DNA of 64,000 nt from positions 2,480,001 to 2,544,000 of the forward strand of contig NW_026570224.1 in the NCBI RefSeq assembly GCF_019649055.1, written 5' to 3'. The notes under the pieces were generated by a model. The model worked only from the letters and a program-made list of their open reading frames with translations. It was not told the origin of the DNA and did not search any database. The DNA is from Paramacrobiotus metropolitanus (Eukaryota > Tardigrada > Eutardigrada > Parachela > Macrobiotidae). The translations under genes were made by a program, and so were the position numbers. This document shows positions 1-11,085 of this stretch, piece by piece (positions within the stretch are counted from its first letter, which is position 1; every line of letters begins with the position of its first letter).

Positions 1-1
1 T

Positions 2-3000
2 GCCGTAGCGCTGTACAGTTTGACTAACAGTTCTGACGGCATGTTTGTCATCGAAGAAACTACGGGAATCATCACACTTAATCGCGACAACGACCGGGAT
101 GCCGGGACGGAGATTCCGCTGGAAATCGTGGTGCGGGATGGAGCCTGGCAGTCGAAGTCTTTAGTTATGGTGACAGTGCTACCGGACAGCAATGACCAGC
201 CGGCGTTTGAGGAAGTCCAATACATTTTCTACGCGAATAGAAGCACTGACGTCGGAGCAATTGGCATGGTGTCGGTTGTTAAAAAGAACCTCGAAACAGC
301 TGCAGTTACGTATTCCCTGAAGTACCCAAGTGTTTTCTTCGCTGTTGATCGTGTGAGCGGCCAAATCAGCGTCAAGCATTCGCTGCAGTTTGCGCCGAAA
401 AGTCATCGACTGATTATCAGAGCTGCACGAAATAATCCTGGAGGCAAGAAAGGAGAAGTAGAAGTGCTGGTTACTGTTCTTTCAGGAGATCTCGTATCGA
501 TGCCGCAGTTCACCAGATCCAACTACCTTGTTGAAGTAGCCGGCAATTCCAGCAATGCGCTAGCTCAAATAGATCTCAAAACAGGGAACTCCAGTGAAAA
601 TGGACCGAGGTTTTCCATTTCCCATTCCAAAGTAAGTGTTAAGTGGAAGAAATATTCAATAAGTTAGGCTCTCTGAATTTCGCTTACACACAACATTGGT
701 TGGGTCGAATGCTTATTCAGTAATCGTTTACTGTCTTTACAGGAAATTTCGAAAGATTGTTTTGGTGTCAACACTACAACTGGGACCGTGCATGCAAAAA
801 CGAAAAGTTTCTGTCTACCTGGCGATTACAACCTGACTGTCGATGCTTTCTATACCGATGCCCACTCCAGCAACAGCGCCGTCTTGACCTTACGCATCTT
901 GCCAGCCAACCAAAACGCCTTTATACCACGCTTTCCTGCCGAACATTACGAAATCAGTGTTTCGGAAAGCACACCCATCGGAAGTCTGTTGTTTACGCTG
1001 CCAGTCGACATTAAAGATTCTCCTCCGCACAAAGATCAAGTGCGATATTTGCTGGACGACGCCGCAAATGTCTTCCAGATCGAAACGACAACTGGTTCGG
1101 TATATTTGCGAAAGCAGCTGGACTTCGAAGAGAAACAACAGTACATGTTAATCATTACTGCATCGGATTACGGGGTCAACACACCTTCCGCGACAACGTC
1201 GATGTTGGTATCTGTTGTTAACGAAAATGATAATCCGCCTCAGTTTGCAAAAACATCGTATTCCGTTATTATTCTGGAGACCGAGCAAACCAACCAACAT
1301 ATCGGCCAGGTTATCGCTGCAGATCCAGACGATGCAAATCAGCACATTTATTACACCATTGAACCAGATAGTTCATATTTTGTCATCGATTCCCTTAAAG
1401 GAACGATCACCAACATTCAGGCACTGGATTACGAAGCCCATGCAAACCATACCTTGGTCATTCGAGCCACCGATCCTACAGACCCTTCACTGTACTCCGA
1501 AGTCAACTTTCTCATCAATATAGCAGAGAGAAACGAATATGCGCCGCAGTGTTTAGCCGGTGTCTCCCGGTTTACCGTTTCCGCCAAAGCGCCGGTGGGC
1601 AGTCGGATCGGCCGGGTCATGGGTGCCGATAATGATAAAGGCGTTGCAGGAATGCTGGGATACGCATTGGTCGGACAGTCTAACAGTTTTGAGATCGACA
1701 ATAAAACGGGTGAACTGATTCTCGTCGGTGATTTGGGTGGCTTTGTGTCCAATGAAGTGATTATGCACGTTCTGCTGTCCAACTCGGCATTCCCACCGGC
1801 TGTTGGCGTGGTGTGCGATGTGTTTGTCCATGTGGTGGACGGGAACAACATGCCGTACTTCATGCAGCGCGAATACATGGTGCGGGTGAGAGAGGACGCA
1901 CAAATCGGGTCGACCGTTATCAAAGTGCAAGGTCGAATCGAAGGTGACCGGCGTCTGCAGTATATGTTAGTGGCCGGCGACGAGCACGGACGTTTTGCCG
2001 TGGATGGCCGCAGCGGAAAAATTACCGTTGCGCGGCCGCTGGATCGAGAGGCCAATAGTCAGTACTCGCTGCGAATTCTGGCTAGAGTTTCCGACGAATT
2101 TCAATGGAGTGCCACGGCGTTGGTAAACGTGACAGTTGACGATGTCAACGGTAAGCAGCCGCCTTCTTCCTGTTTGCATATGAACAGTGTAAAATAATGT
2201 CGTTTTCCGCAGATAACGCGCCATACTTCGATCCCGTCCCAGTGGGCCATATCCGCGAAAACTCCCACCCGGGAGCAACTATCCTAAAGCTGGCTGCTCG
2301 GGACGATGACTTGGGTCCGCATATCTTCTCATACCGGATGGTTGCATCCCGGTGGAGCAGCTATTTTAAACTGAATCCTACAAATGGTGTTTTAACGACT
2401 CTGCAGTCATTTGATCGAGAAAAGGATGCGGAGGTCGTGTTGAATATTTCTGTCAGCGATGGAGGCAGCCCACCGCGAACATCGTTCATACCGGTGAAAA
2501 TCTTAGTTGACGACGTCAACGATAGCCCTAGCATGGAACGGCCGTTGACCATCGTCGTCTATTCCGATGTGGAGCAGAGCAATTCGGCAACGTATCGTAA
2601 ACTTGGCAATGTGAGACCCCTTGATGCCGACTCCACAGGTAAAACGACTATTTCCTAAATTTATAACCTTAGTAAACGAAAAGGTAAAACAGAACACAAA
2701 GTAACTTTTTATTCCATGTGTTTCCGGGAAAAATTAAAGGATACTGTTACACAGTATGCTAGTTAGGTGCCTGTTATTCCGTTTGCTAATGGATGATGTC
2801 TTGTGGTCTTTGTAATATACGCACCTAATTATCGCCGTTTTATGTTGAACTTCCAAATTGCGATTCGTCGATTATAAAAATCAACTAGAATTGTCACTGT
2901 ATTCTAAGATATTCTGTGTTATTCTAGGCGAATATCAATGTAAAATTGTGGGTGAAGAAGGCTTTTTTGAAATCGTCGATGGCTGCGATCTTAGAGCTAA

Positions 3001-5373
3001 CCGTTTACAAATCGGCAACATCTACCGCCTGGACATCAGCGCCTATGACGGGAAACATCCACCGGTACAGTACGAAGTTATCGTGAAATACGAGGCTGTC
3101 AAGTCATCTTTCCTGGATCACAGCATCGCCCTTCGGTTAACCGGCATTACTTGTCCAGTTTTTTGGAGAATCATTACCTTCGGCTAATGCAGTCTTTGTA
3201 TTCAACCTTGGGAAACATTGGACAAGGAGTAATTTTTGGCTTAACCGATCTCGATGGCAGTTGTGTTCTGCAGTTAATCGTTCATACTACGAAATCCTCA
3301 GAATTTCTGGATAAAACGCCCCTTATCAATATGTTGACGACAAACCTTACCGAGATCCAGAAACAGGCGGGTATCACAATTGGCAGCGTGGATTACAAAC
3401 CTTGCGAAGCGGACAAGTCAGTGTGCAGTGCGACGACAGCGTGCCGTGATATAATTCAAGTGATACCTCACCAGAACAGCATTATCAGCAGCTCCAACCT
3501 GATAATTTCATCACTGCATTTCGAATATTCCCACCACTGTGCCTGCAGACATCCTTACAGTGGGCCCAAATGTGAACTGCAGTGTGCCGCGGATTTCTGC
3601 CAGAACGGCGGCTCCTGTGACAAAACCGGCAAATGCGAATGCCCACCGGGGTTCTTTGGCTCGCAGTGCCAGTTCGATCTGGATGAATGCAATTTGTGGG
3701 GTGTCACGCCGAGCTGCCTGAATGGCGGACGTTGTGTGAATACTTTTGGTTCCTTCCGTTGTGATTGTCCCCTCGGGTACGCGGGGCGGCAGTGTGAGGA
3801 GGTCGATGATTGTGTCAGCTCGGGTCAACCGTGCGTACGCCCACAGAACGGTATTTTTGGATTTGGACCCGAATCGTCTGCCGAAATATCGGCTTCGCTA
3901 AAGACAACCATGAATGAGATCAGTGTCATTGTGTCTACGGTGAATCGAGATGGAGTACTATTTTTTGCACAACGACAAACGGCCACCGGGAAACCGTCGC
4001 ATTTCATCGCATTAGATGTTAAAAACGGAAGAGTGCATTTTGCGTTCGGGTCGACCGCCCGAGACACCACTAGAATGACTGTTCATCGATTTGTTAGCGA
4101 TGGCCGATGGTATAAAATTGTTGCCGTCAAGGAAGACTTGGTAAGTTAATTCGGCATTACGAAGTAAATGCATTAATAACGCATTGCACTAATAATGTGA
4201 AAGTGCATAGTGAATCAGTGATACACTTTTTTATCGGAATTTTCAAATTTGCAGATCGGAAGTTTAACGGTCACGGAATGCGACGAACTGTCCTGCGCTA
4301 CCTGCTCGCCGGGTGACGACACTTGTTCTACAGTTGTAGTTGGTGTAGTGCGGAAACAAAATTTCTTGGATGCTTCTCTGCATGTCGGAAAAATCCCAAA
4401 CACAATCTCGATTGACCAAAATCGGCTAGGATCCCGACATTTTGTGGGTTGCATTCGTAACCTCTCGCTGAATCAAATACCAGTTATGTCCAAGGATCTC
4501 CATAATTCTGTTGGCATATCCGAAAACCAATGTTTAGCCGCCACGGATAGCTGCCAGTTTGCGTCCTGCGCTTCAAACGAGATCTGTGTTAGCTTATTCG
4601 ACGGTCAGTTCCAATGCGTGACGAGTGAACAGCGTGAGTCCACTGCCACAACAGTGATAGTTATGGCAGTGTTGTTGCCGATCGCCGCTGTCGTTCTCGG
4701 ACTGGTGGCATTTTACCACTTCCGCTACCGGAGTAATAAACTACCGCTATCAAAATCCAAAAGATCGACTAACCTCGATTCTCGTCCGCCGTTCCTGTCG
4801 CCAGTCGGCCTCTTGGAAGCCGGCTACGCCTCAGGATCGTACCAGTCGCGTACTCTGCGACCACCTGGTTTGTACCACAGCCAACACGACGGCAGCATGT
4901 ACAAAAGCGATCTGTGCATGTATCATGCCATGCAGCGATCCAGTCCACATTTTTACTGTGTCCTTCCGGAGAGACCCACATCGTATTATGCAACAGGGGA
5001 TGCAGCCGTGCGCTACAGTCATCACGCGTACGTTAACGATGCTAACTTGTCAAGCTGCACCCGGCATCGAAATACGTTGATATCACCAGCTTCAGCCATT
5101 TCGGAAGAACCCACCTCCTCATGTTCGACGCAACCGGTTGATATTCTGAGTCTGGACTCGATGGAAGAAAGGAAAGCAATGAAACTGAGCAACCAGTTGG
5201 ATGACGATGTATGCAGTGACTGTGAAAACTGCAAAGCGCTGAGCGCCCAGACGGTGGACTGGTCAAGAATACACGCCGATGACCCTGCACGATATTATGA
5301 TGATCAGCCAACCTACGCCGAAGTGAACGATTTTGTGGAAAAGGCCACCGTTTTACGACAGGCACTGGTGTAA
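2..5373 (+). CDS. Fat-like cadherin, 3' part (N-terminus outside window)
   Basis: Single-pass adhesion receptor of the Fat/Fat-like group, which acts in planar polarity and tissue organisation at the cell surface. Exons read: 2-631, 743-2150, 2213-2638, 2928-4140 and 4255-5373, about 1,598 residues. Visible in order: eight or nine cadherin repeats with calcium-binding linkers such as NENDNPPQF and DDVNDNAPYF; a pre-EGF region; an EGF repeat; a calcium-binding EGF (DLDECN); a laminin-G domain split by the intron at 4141-4254; another EGF-like module; a membrane segment around 4653-4725 (VIVMAVLLPIAAVVLGLVAF); and a cytoplasmic tail of about 210 residues. The frame is open at the left edge, so the gene starts upstream. 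One frame jump near 3150 interrupts an otherwise conserved segment (see findings). Dachsous-type cadherins are less likely because they lack EGF and laminin-G domains. Fat versus Fat-like was not resolved. Confidence 0.88.
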
Positions 5374-6147
5374 ATACTTGCGAATCTCCTTGCACTTAGC
5401 GAATTTTGCCGAGATAGTCTTTCAGCTGATTTTTATTGCCAATTGAAAATTGAAAATATGTCTGTGATAACTGTGATGTACAAGTATTAAGCATTCATTA
5501 TGCTCAGGTTGTCTGCATTTATTCATCACTCTTATATTGTTTCGAACATATATTGCGAAATTCCTCCCGTTGCCGTTTCGTGGAGTTTGTTCCAGTCCCT
5601 GGGGGTTTTGTCCGTGCAATGTTTTGACTGTTGTCTAAGTGTTCTTAGAATGGAAATTTGTTACTGTTGATGCTATGATACTGTTGGTATTGTTCAACAA
5701 AACGCCTTATAAGGTACTATTCTCAAATTAAAGGTTATTGATAATTAATTATTAGGAAGGAAATTGGAAATTAATTGCACCTCCATCGTAATCGCTCTGT
5801 TGATTGTGCAGAGTACTGCCAAACCATCAATAAAAGGCAGATAACCAACAAAATAAGCACTTAGTTATCTCCGGATCCTCGTTGAAAAATGCGCTCTTAC
5901 CGAACATGCTCTGCATGATATTTATGCATTAGTTAAAATTTACAGCAATCACCACGAGTAAACCGCGAGCAAGACTTGCCAGATTAAGAAACCCAGACCG
6001 TTTACAAATAATATTTTAATTTGCATATGAATATGATACACGTTTCTGGAAAAAAGCTGCACGTATTTCAAGATTTTTCCCAAGTATCAGCTGCACGGTA
6101 TCATGATCATGTATTACAAAAACCACATTGGTACAATCTAAAAAATT
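5374..6147. other. Convergent 3' region between cadherin and dioxygenase
   Basis: Holds the cadherin 3' UTR and the 3' end of the opposite-strand dioxygenase gene. It is AT-rich, and no ORF resembling a protein was seen. Confidence 0.6.
5829..5834 (+). promoter_or_regulatory. Candidate poly(A) signal of the cadherin gene
   Basis: Canonical AATAAA about 455 bases after the cadherin stop codon. It is the clearest signal before the convergent dioxygenase gene. The assignment rests on motif and position only. Confidence 0.4.
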
Positions 6148-6958
6148 TTACAGACGCTTAAGCTGGTTCTTTGGTGCCGAATAACCCAACTGCAGTTCGG
6201 GGAATTCCAGCGGCACTTCAGTTAACTCTTCCCGAATCCAGGCCATATCGAGAGGCAAGGGAACGCCCATCCATACTGCACGGGTAGTGTGGTCTAGCAA
6301 TTCCATCTTGGTGAGAGGATGGATCAGCACCGTCAAATTTCCACGATTCAGAGCGTAGAAATTATAGGCTTTCTGGAAGGATTCTCTAGGCACCCAGGCG
6401 TAGAAATTGCCAATCATGTGGGGTCCGCGTGGACCGTAGGCCAGGGTGCCGGCACGGGCGGCCAGTTGACCGGACCGGATGCTGGCACTGACGCGGGCAT
6501 GGAAGGCTTCGGCTTCGCGACGGCTGTCAGCATTCGTCTGGACGAAGTAGGTGTGGAAGTGGTACTCTTGGACCAAATCATCCAGCCCAAACTCATCAGC
6601 ACTGGCGACTACAAGTGCAATCAATTTACTTTTTAAAATGCGCTTCATCAGGGAAGTTGTTACTGTATACAGTAATATGTTAGTATGTTATTTTCATTTG
6701 CATTCTTAATACAAACAATAACGGCAGTAATACAATATACACGTATATATTGTATTACTGCCGTTATTGTTTGTATTAAGAATGCAAATGAAAAATAACA
6801 TACTAATGTACTTGAACTGGATTCCGTTACAGTAATTATTTTAGCTGTTTGTTATAAGGATAGTTTTACGTACCAGGCACAGATTTGAAAGAAAACCCGT
6901 GATCATGCGCCGTTATGCAGCCGAACAAAGAAACAACTGCAATTACTGCCAGCATCAT
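6148..6958 (-). CDS. Secreted DOPA 4,5-dioxygenase-like protein (copy A)
   Basis: Predicted extradiol dioxygenase of the small DOPA dioxygenase family (bacterial/fungal DodA type), which opens the catechol ring of L-DOPA to 4,5-seco-DOPA, the precursor of betalamic acid. Two exons on the minus strand: 6958-6874 and 6608-6148, giving 181 residues. Exon 1 encodes a signal peptide (MMLAVIAVVSLFGCITA, then HDHG). The phase-1 splice restores Val29, and the whole enzyme domain lies in exon 2. Family hallmarks: HFHTYF (His45, His47), GPHMIGNF (His92), a VLIHP block (His125) and DHTTRAVWMG (His135) followed by PLPLD. Copy B lies 1.2 kb upstream on the same strand. An alternative ATG at 6648 would give a 166-residue form without this leader. 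Family and splice are well supported; substrate is inferred from the family. The enzyme domain is probably of bacterial or fungal origin. Confidence 0.85.
6681..6805. repeat. Near-perfect inverted repeat (foldback) in the dioxygenase A intron
   Basis: Two arms of 59 and 60 bases (6681-6739 and 6746-6805) are reverse complements, differing by one T in a T-run, around a 6-base centre. The element lies wholly inside the 265-bp intron (6609-6873). The flanks share a 4-base ATGT (6677-6680 and 6806-6809), possibly a target-site duplication. Transcribed, it would form a hairpin of about 59 bp. It could be a foldback MITE or a small hairpin-RNA source; neither can be decided here. Confidence 0.92.
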
Positions 6959-7101
6959 TGTGGATACGGTGGATTAGGGTAAGGGAATTAAGAATAAGTG
7001 AACAAGCGTAAATGCGCGACAAAAATACTGCTTATAGAAGGGCACTTTTGTCGTGTAAAGCGGTGGATTGGAACTGAATACATTTTGCAATTCACACGCT
7101 G

Positions 7102-7110
7102 TTTATATAT
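7102..7110 (-). promoter_or_regulatory. Possible TATA box of dioxygenase A
   Basis: Read on the minus strand this is an ATATATAAA-like run about 145 bases upstream of the copy A start codon. Position suits a TATA element with a 5' UTR of roughly 110 bases. Motif-level evidence only. Confidence 0.25.
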
Positions 7111-7905
7111 GATGACTGCGATTGTTTCGTGGTTAATTAATAGCATAACTTAAAATAAGTCGCATAAGAGTGACAGTTGAATGGTACTAAAGTAAGTATT
7201 GTGCGTACTATCTTGATTAGATAAAAACACGAGACCCGGCTCTAGTGAGAGATACGAATCGGTAAATAGAAGTGCTAGCTTCAATCATAAGATCTACAAT
7301 TATTTTGCGTCATATACGTTTCAAGTCTGGATCGGCTCGCGACGGAAAATTCCTGGAACAAAGACTGCTTACTAACTGCAGTGCTGGACATTCGACGCAC
7401 GCCGGAATGATTAACCCAGTAGGCGTTGCCTGGATGTAGGTAATGCATGCTGCAGTGTAAAATTTGGGTCATTGCCACTTTCCTCTCTAATCGGAGGTGT
7501 AAAGGTCACTGCATACAACTTGTTCGCGCAGCCTTGGCTAACAATAATAAGCAAAAAAGCTGGAGTCTTTGAAATTGTCTTCGGCCAGCCAGCTAAGTGC
7601 GGTGTGCAGTAAATACGTAAATACGTACGCACATAGCTATAGGGCGCCACGGAATACACGGGAAGAATGTGGAATGCGGCGATATCACGTGCAATTTTTA
7701 AATGACCACTGGTCAAGGTAAGTGGGTTGCTGTATACAGTCATGGGAGGCAATTTTAAAACTTGTCCGATATGCATGCAATCTGTTACTTAATGCACTGC
7801 AAGCTTGAATCTAACAGTTGCGTTGTAGTGATCGTACGTTGATAGTTTGTTCAAAATACATATTTCGTCGGTTTCGCGTAGGAAGGAAATTGTCAACTAA
7901 AAGCA

Positions 7906-7916
7906 TTTATTTTATT
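7906..7916 (-). promoter_or_regulatory. Candidate poly(A) signals of dioxygenase B
   Basis: Two overlapping minus-strand AATAAA hexamers lie about 240 bases past the copy B stop codon. Plausible cleavage signals by motif and distance. Confidence 0.4.
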
Positions 7917-8155
7917 GCAACTCACGATCGCTACACTTAATTGCAGCTTACAGAAATTTACTTCGCCTTATGTTACAAAGAAATGCCGATATCGGTAGTG
8001 TAGGACAGTTAAATCTGTTTAACATACTTTGTACTTTTCCTAACTAAGAACACAGACGAAAATATCAAACGAAAAATTATCTGCAACACTGGGAAACATA
8101 AAATCAATGATTTCACAAAAGTGGCTACAACATAAAAAAATTTCCAGCACAAAAA

Positions 8156-8599
8156 TTATTGTTTCGGCACGCTAGAGTATCCTAGCTGCAGCTCCGGATA
8201 TTCGAATGGCGTTTCCATCAGTTCAGCTTTTAACCAGACCATATCCAACGGCAGCGGCGTACTTCCCATCCATACCGCGCGTTCTGTGTGATCCTTGACT
8301 TCCAGTTTTGTCAGTGGATGTACCAGTACAATCAAGTTGCCACGATTTAATAAGTAAAAATTATACGCCTTCTGGAAGGATTCTACCGGTACCCAGCAAT
8401 AGAAATTGCCGATCATATGTGGTCCGCGTGGTCCATAATTAATCGTGCCGCATCGTGCAACGAATACACCCGATTCAATGGCTGCTCTCACTTTGCTGTG
8501 GAAGACTTCCGCTTCGCTTGTGCTGTCCTTGTTGGTATGGAGGAAATAAGTGTGAAAATGAAATTCTTTGATTTCGTCCGTATCGAAACTGCTCGCCAT
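8156..8599 (-). CDS. Cytosolic DOPA 4,5-dioxygenase-like protein (copy B)
   Basis: Paralogue of copy A, 147 residues in one uninterrupted reading frame. It keeps the same blocks: FHFHTYF (His14, His16), GPRGPHMIGNF, NRGNLIVLVHPLTK and DHTERAVWMG followed by LPLD. Most metal-ligand candidate histidines match copy A position for position. No signal peptide is visible: the protein begins MASSFDTDE, so it should be cytosolic. The start is the first in-frame ATG before the conserved domain and gives the usual short length of this family. An upstream leader exon cannot be fully excluded, but I saw none comparable to copy A. Same strand and 1.2 kb spacing indicate tandem duplication. Substrate is inferred from the family. 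Confidence 0.85.
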   Translation of the reverse strand: MASSFDTDEIKEFHFHTYFLHTNKDSTSEAEVFHSKVRAAIESGVFVARCGTINYGPRGPHMIGNFYCWVPVESFQKAYNFYLLNRGNLIVLVHPLTKLEVKDHTERAVWMGSTPLPLDMVWLKAELMETPFEYPELQLGYSSVPKQ

Positions 8600-11085
8600 T
8601 ATACAGTATGAATTTTAAAAAATGCAATAGATAGAGTTTTCACTAAGCCCGGTAGACAGTAACTACAACACTAAAACACATAAAGAAGTGAATGTCTAAT
8701 GTACAAATTTGCTTTCAGCGCATTAAATAAGATGCTAAAAGCGGTAGCCGTTAGCGGACCACGTGAGAGTCGGTGAGACTGAGTCTCGCAAGTTGTGACG
8801 CTGTTTTATCATCGAACTATCGTTATCGATATCGGCTTTCCATGTACCCAGCACGGACATACCGCGACATGTGACATGATGCATCGTGTATAATCGCTTT
8901 GTAAATGTACGATACTACGAACTGCTTGCACTGCAGAATTGTACTTTGACTTATAATTAAGGTAAACTTTGTTAGATAAACTGTTAATTTTTAGTCTTTG
9001 CAATAAAGCAACAAAGTATATTTTACCGTTATATATAAATTGCGCACACTTGTATATTTTGGACGCCTCAACACACGAGGACACCCGAACAGATCAAAGT
9101 TTAACAATAAGTTCCTTTTTAGCCGCATTGTTTGTACATGTGGTTTATGTGTTTTACAATGATTATGACATTACAACAATTATACGTTATTACTGTATCG
9201 TTCAGTTGCGCAGAAGTCTGCGTATAAGAGCTACAGTATATGGTACAGCACATAGTGTGCGCAGTAAAAACGGTACAGTGCAATAAATATAGATATACTG
9301 CGGAGCTACTCAGTAGCGGTTTGTCAGATCCAGATGACACTTAACTTCGATGGAAAAAATGAAGCTTGCAAAGTCAAACAATTAATAGGCTAGGAAGTTT
9401 CCGTGTATCTATCTATTTTGCGACATGCTTGGGACAACCGGAAACGAAAGACGAGAGAATCGATATCGACCTGTTTCATAGGTATCACATTTCACATATA
9501 TATAGTACTGCTTTTTAAACCTTCCAGTTGTATAAAAGTTTCTACAACTAAAACAGCAAATGGTCCATGCATCATATATAGCCTCCAATACTCGTACAGA
9601 TGGAAAATGGGAGCATTGCCATGAAGCCGTCAGCAATAAAAAATCGATCTCTTAAAATGGCCATCCGTTGACATAATGAGAATAATTTATGTAATTTATC
9701 TAAAATTAGTATGACTGTGTCATCGCGAGGGGTCGATGCGCGTAAGTCGCAAAAAACTAATTGTTACCAACAAAAGTATTATTTTAGAACTATAATTGTA
9801 CTAGTGTTTTAGCAATGTCGCACTCTAGCTGCAATATATAAATCATTATTTATCAGAACCCTTACCAGCTACTAAGTACCCGATTCATTCTTTACCGTCA
9901 GAGCGGAACGACGATATTACTATACTCGTAAAGTCTTAACCACTACTCGGTACTCCAGCATAAGGTCACAGACCGCACGCGCACGAGACCTGCACTGGAC
10001 GATGTAGAACTCAAAGTTATTAGAATGCACCATCATGGATATCACATTAATTTTAAAATAATTGCTTGTTATATACTTCGTGCTAATATTGTCGAAATCT
10101 GTAGCCGCAGTAATAGTCTTATAATTATTCAATCCTGTCTATCATGGTGAATTGTACGACATAATTATTATAACAGAAATTTAACGAACCTCAGAATTAA
10201 TAGCTATCGTGTTTTCGATAAACAGTCATCTGACAATAACATATGAACTGAATAAATCTGCAATAAAAATAAACTGCAGTTAACCAGATCAAAGTCTGTG
10301 TCTATAAAATTTGACTAATGCAGGTAAGTACATACTCTTATTGTAACCTGGCTGATTATCGTACGATTAGATATCACACCTTACACCTTCAAGGCCTCAG
10401 TTAAGTACCTACTAGCTACTAAGTACCCGTATGTACCTACATTTTGCAAGGAAAACCCTGCATTAAAAGTTTATTCTGTAAACTTTTTAAGAATCACAGG
10501 AGTACGAGTACTGCGAATTCCAGAAATGGAAAATGAAAAGCGAATTGAACGTATTTTGCACGTAGCTGCACCATGCAGGTTAAAATCTTTTGACAGACCT
10601 CATTGTCAGTGTTCAAACTCCCCCGTTTTCGAAAGAGGAGTGTGGATATCTTAATAATTAATGTCCCCATGCGTTAAAAATTGAATTCGATGCCGTAAAT
10701 TCAAGACGGTACTGAAAGGAGAAATGAAGAGAAGTATCCACTATCCACCACCTCTTTCCGGAAATGTCAGGCGCGAATCGCGATGATCTTTGGTTGCTTT
10801 GGCCTGCTTGACCATTACCCAAAAATATGTCAGCCGCCCACGGCGACAGCGGCCTCGCACTCCAGAGAAAGCCAAACCTAAGAAACCAAAAAGCTTGGAT
10901 TGTTGGGACTGTTCTGTTTTTATTTAAAATTCTCGTAAAAGCAGAATTTTTAAGTGTAAGCTAATAACGATAGTCATCCTTGGATTATACATGCTGTTTT
11001 GAAAAATAGAAACTGTTTATCCAAGAGCCCTCATTTTTCATTGTTATAGCATTGCTGTAGTAAATTGTTACTTAACTGTACCGTG
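8600..11085. other. Gene-free stretch upstream of CPSF3
   Basis: About 2.5 kb, AT-rich, with many short GTAC-containing words. A 16-base word (AGCTACTAAGTACCCG) occurs at 9867 and again at 10414. ORFs here are short and show no recognisable domain. The left part must hold the copy B promoter and the right part that of CPSF3. Confidence 0.5.

Larger units (their letters stand above)
6959..8155. other. Spacer between the two dioxygenase genes
   Basis: About 1.2 kb holding the promoter side of copy A and the 3' side of copy B. No convincing coding ORF; ORFs near 7281-7776 show no family resemblance. Confidence 0.5.

Noticed and set aside
6148-6648. Dioxygenase A starting at the ATG near 6648 as a single-exon gene
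   Set aside because: Possible, but a well-placed leader exon with a GTACGT donor joins in phase and gives a convincing signal peptide; residues before VASADEF in the single-exon reading look like intron.
6601-6810. The foldback as part of an autonomous DNA transposon
   Set aside because: There is no transposase ORF and the arms meet almost at the centre, so at most it is a non-autonomous or foldback element.
9867-10429. Two copies of AGCTACTAAGTACCCG as a regulatory module
   Set aside because: Only 16 bases, in repetitive GTAC-rich DNA, with no link to a start site.
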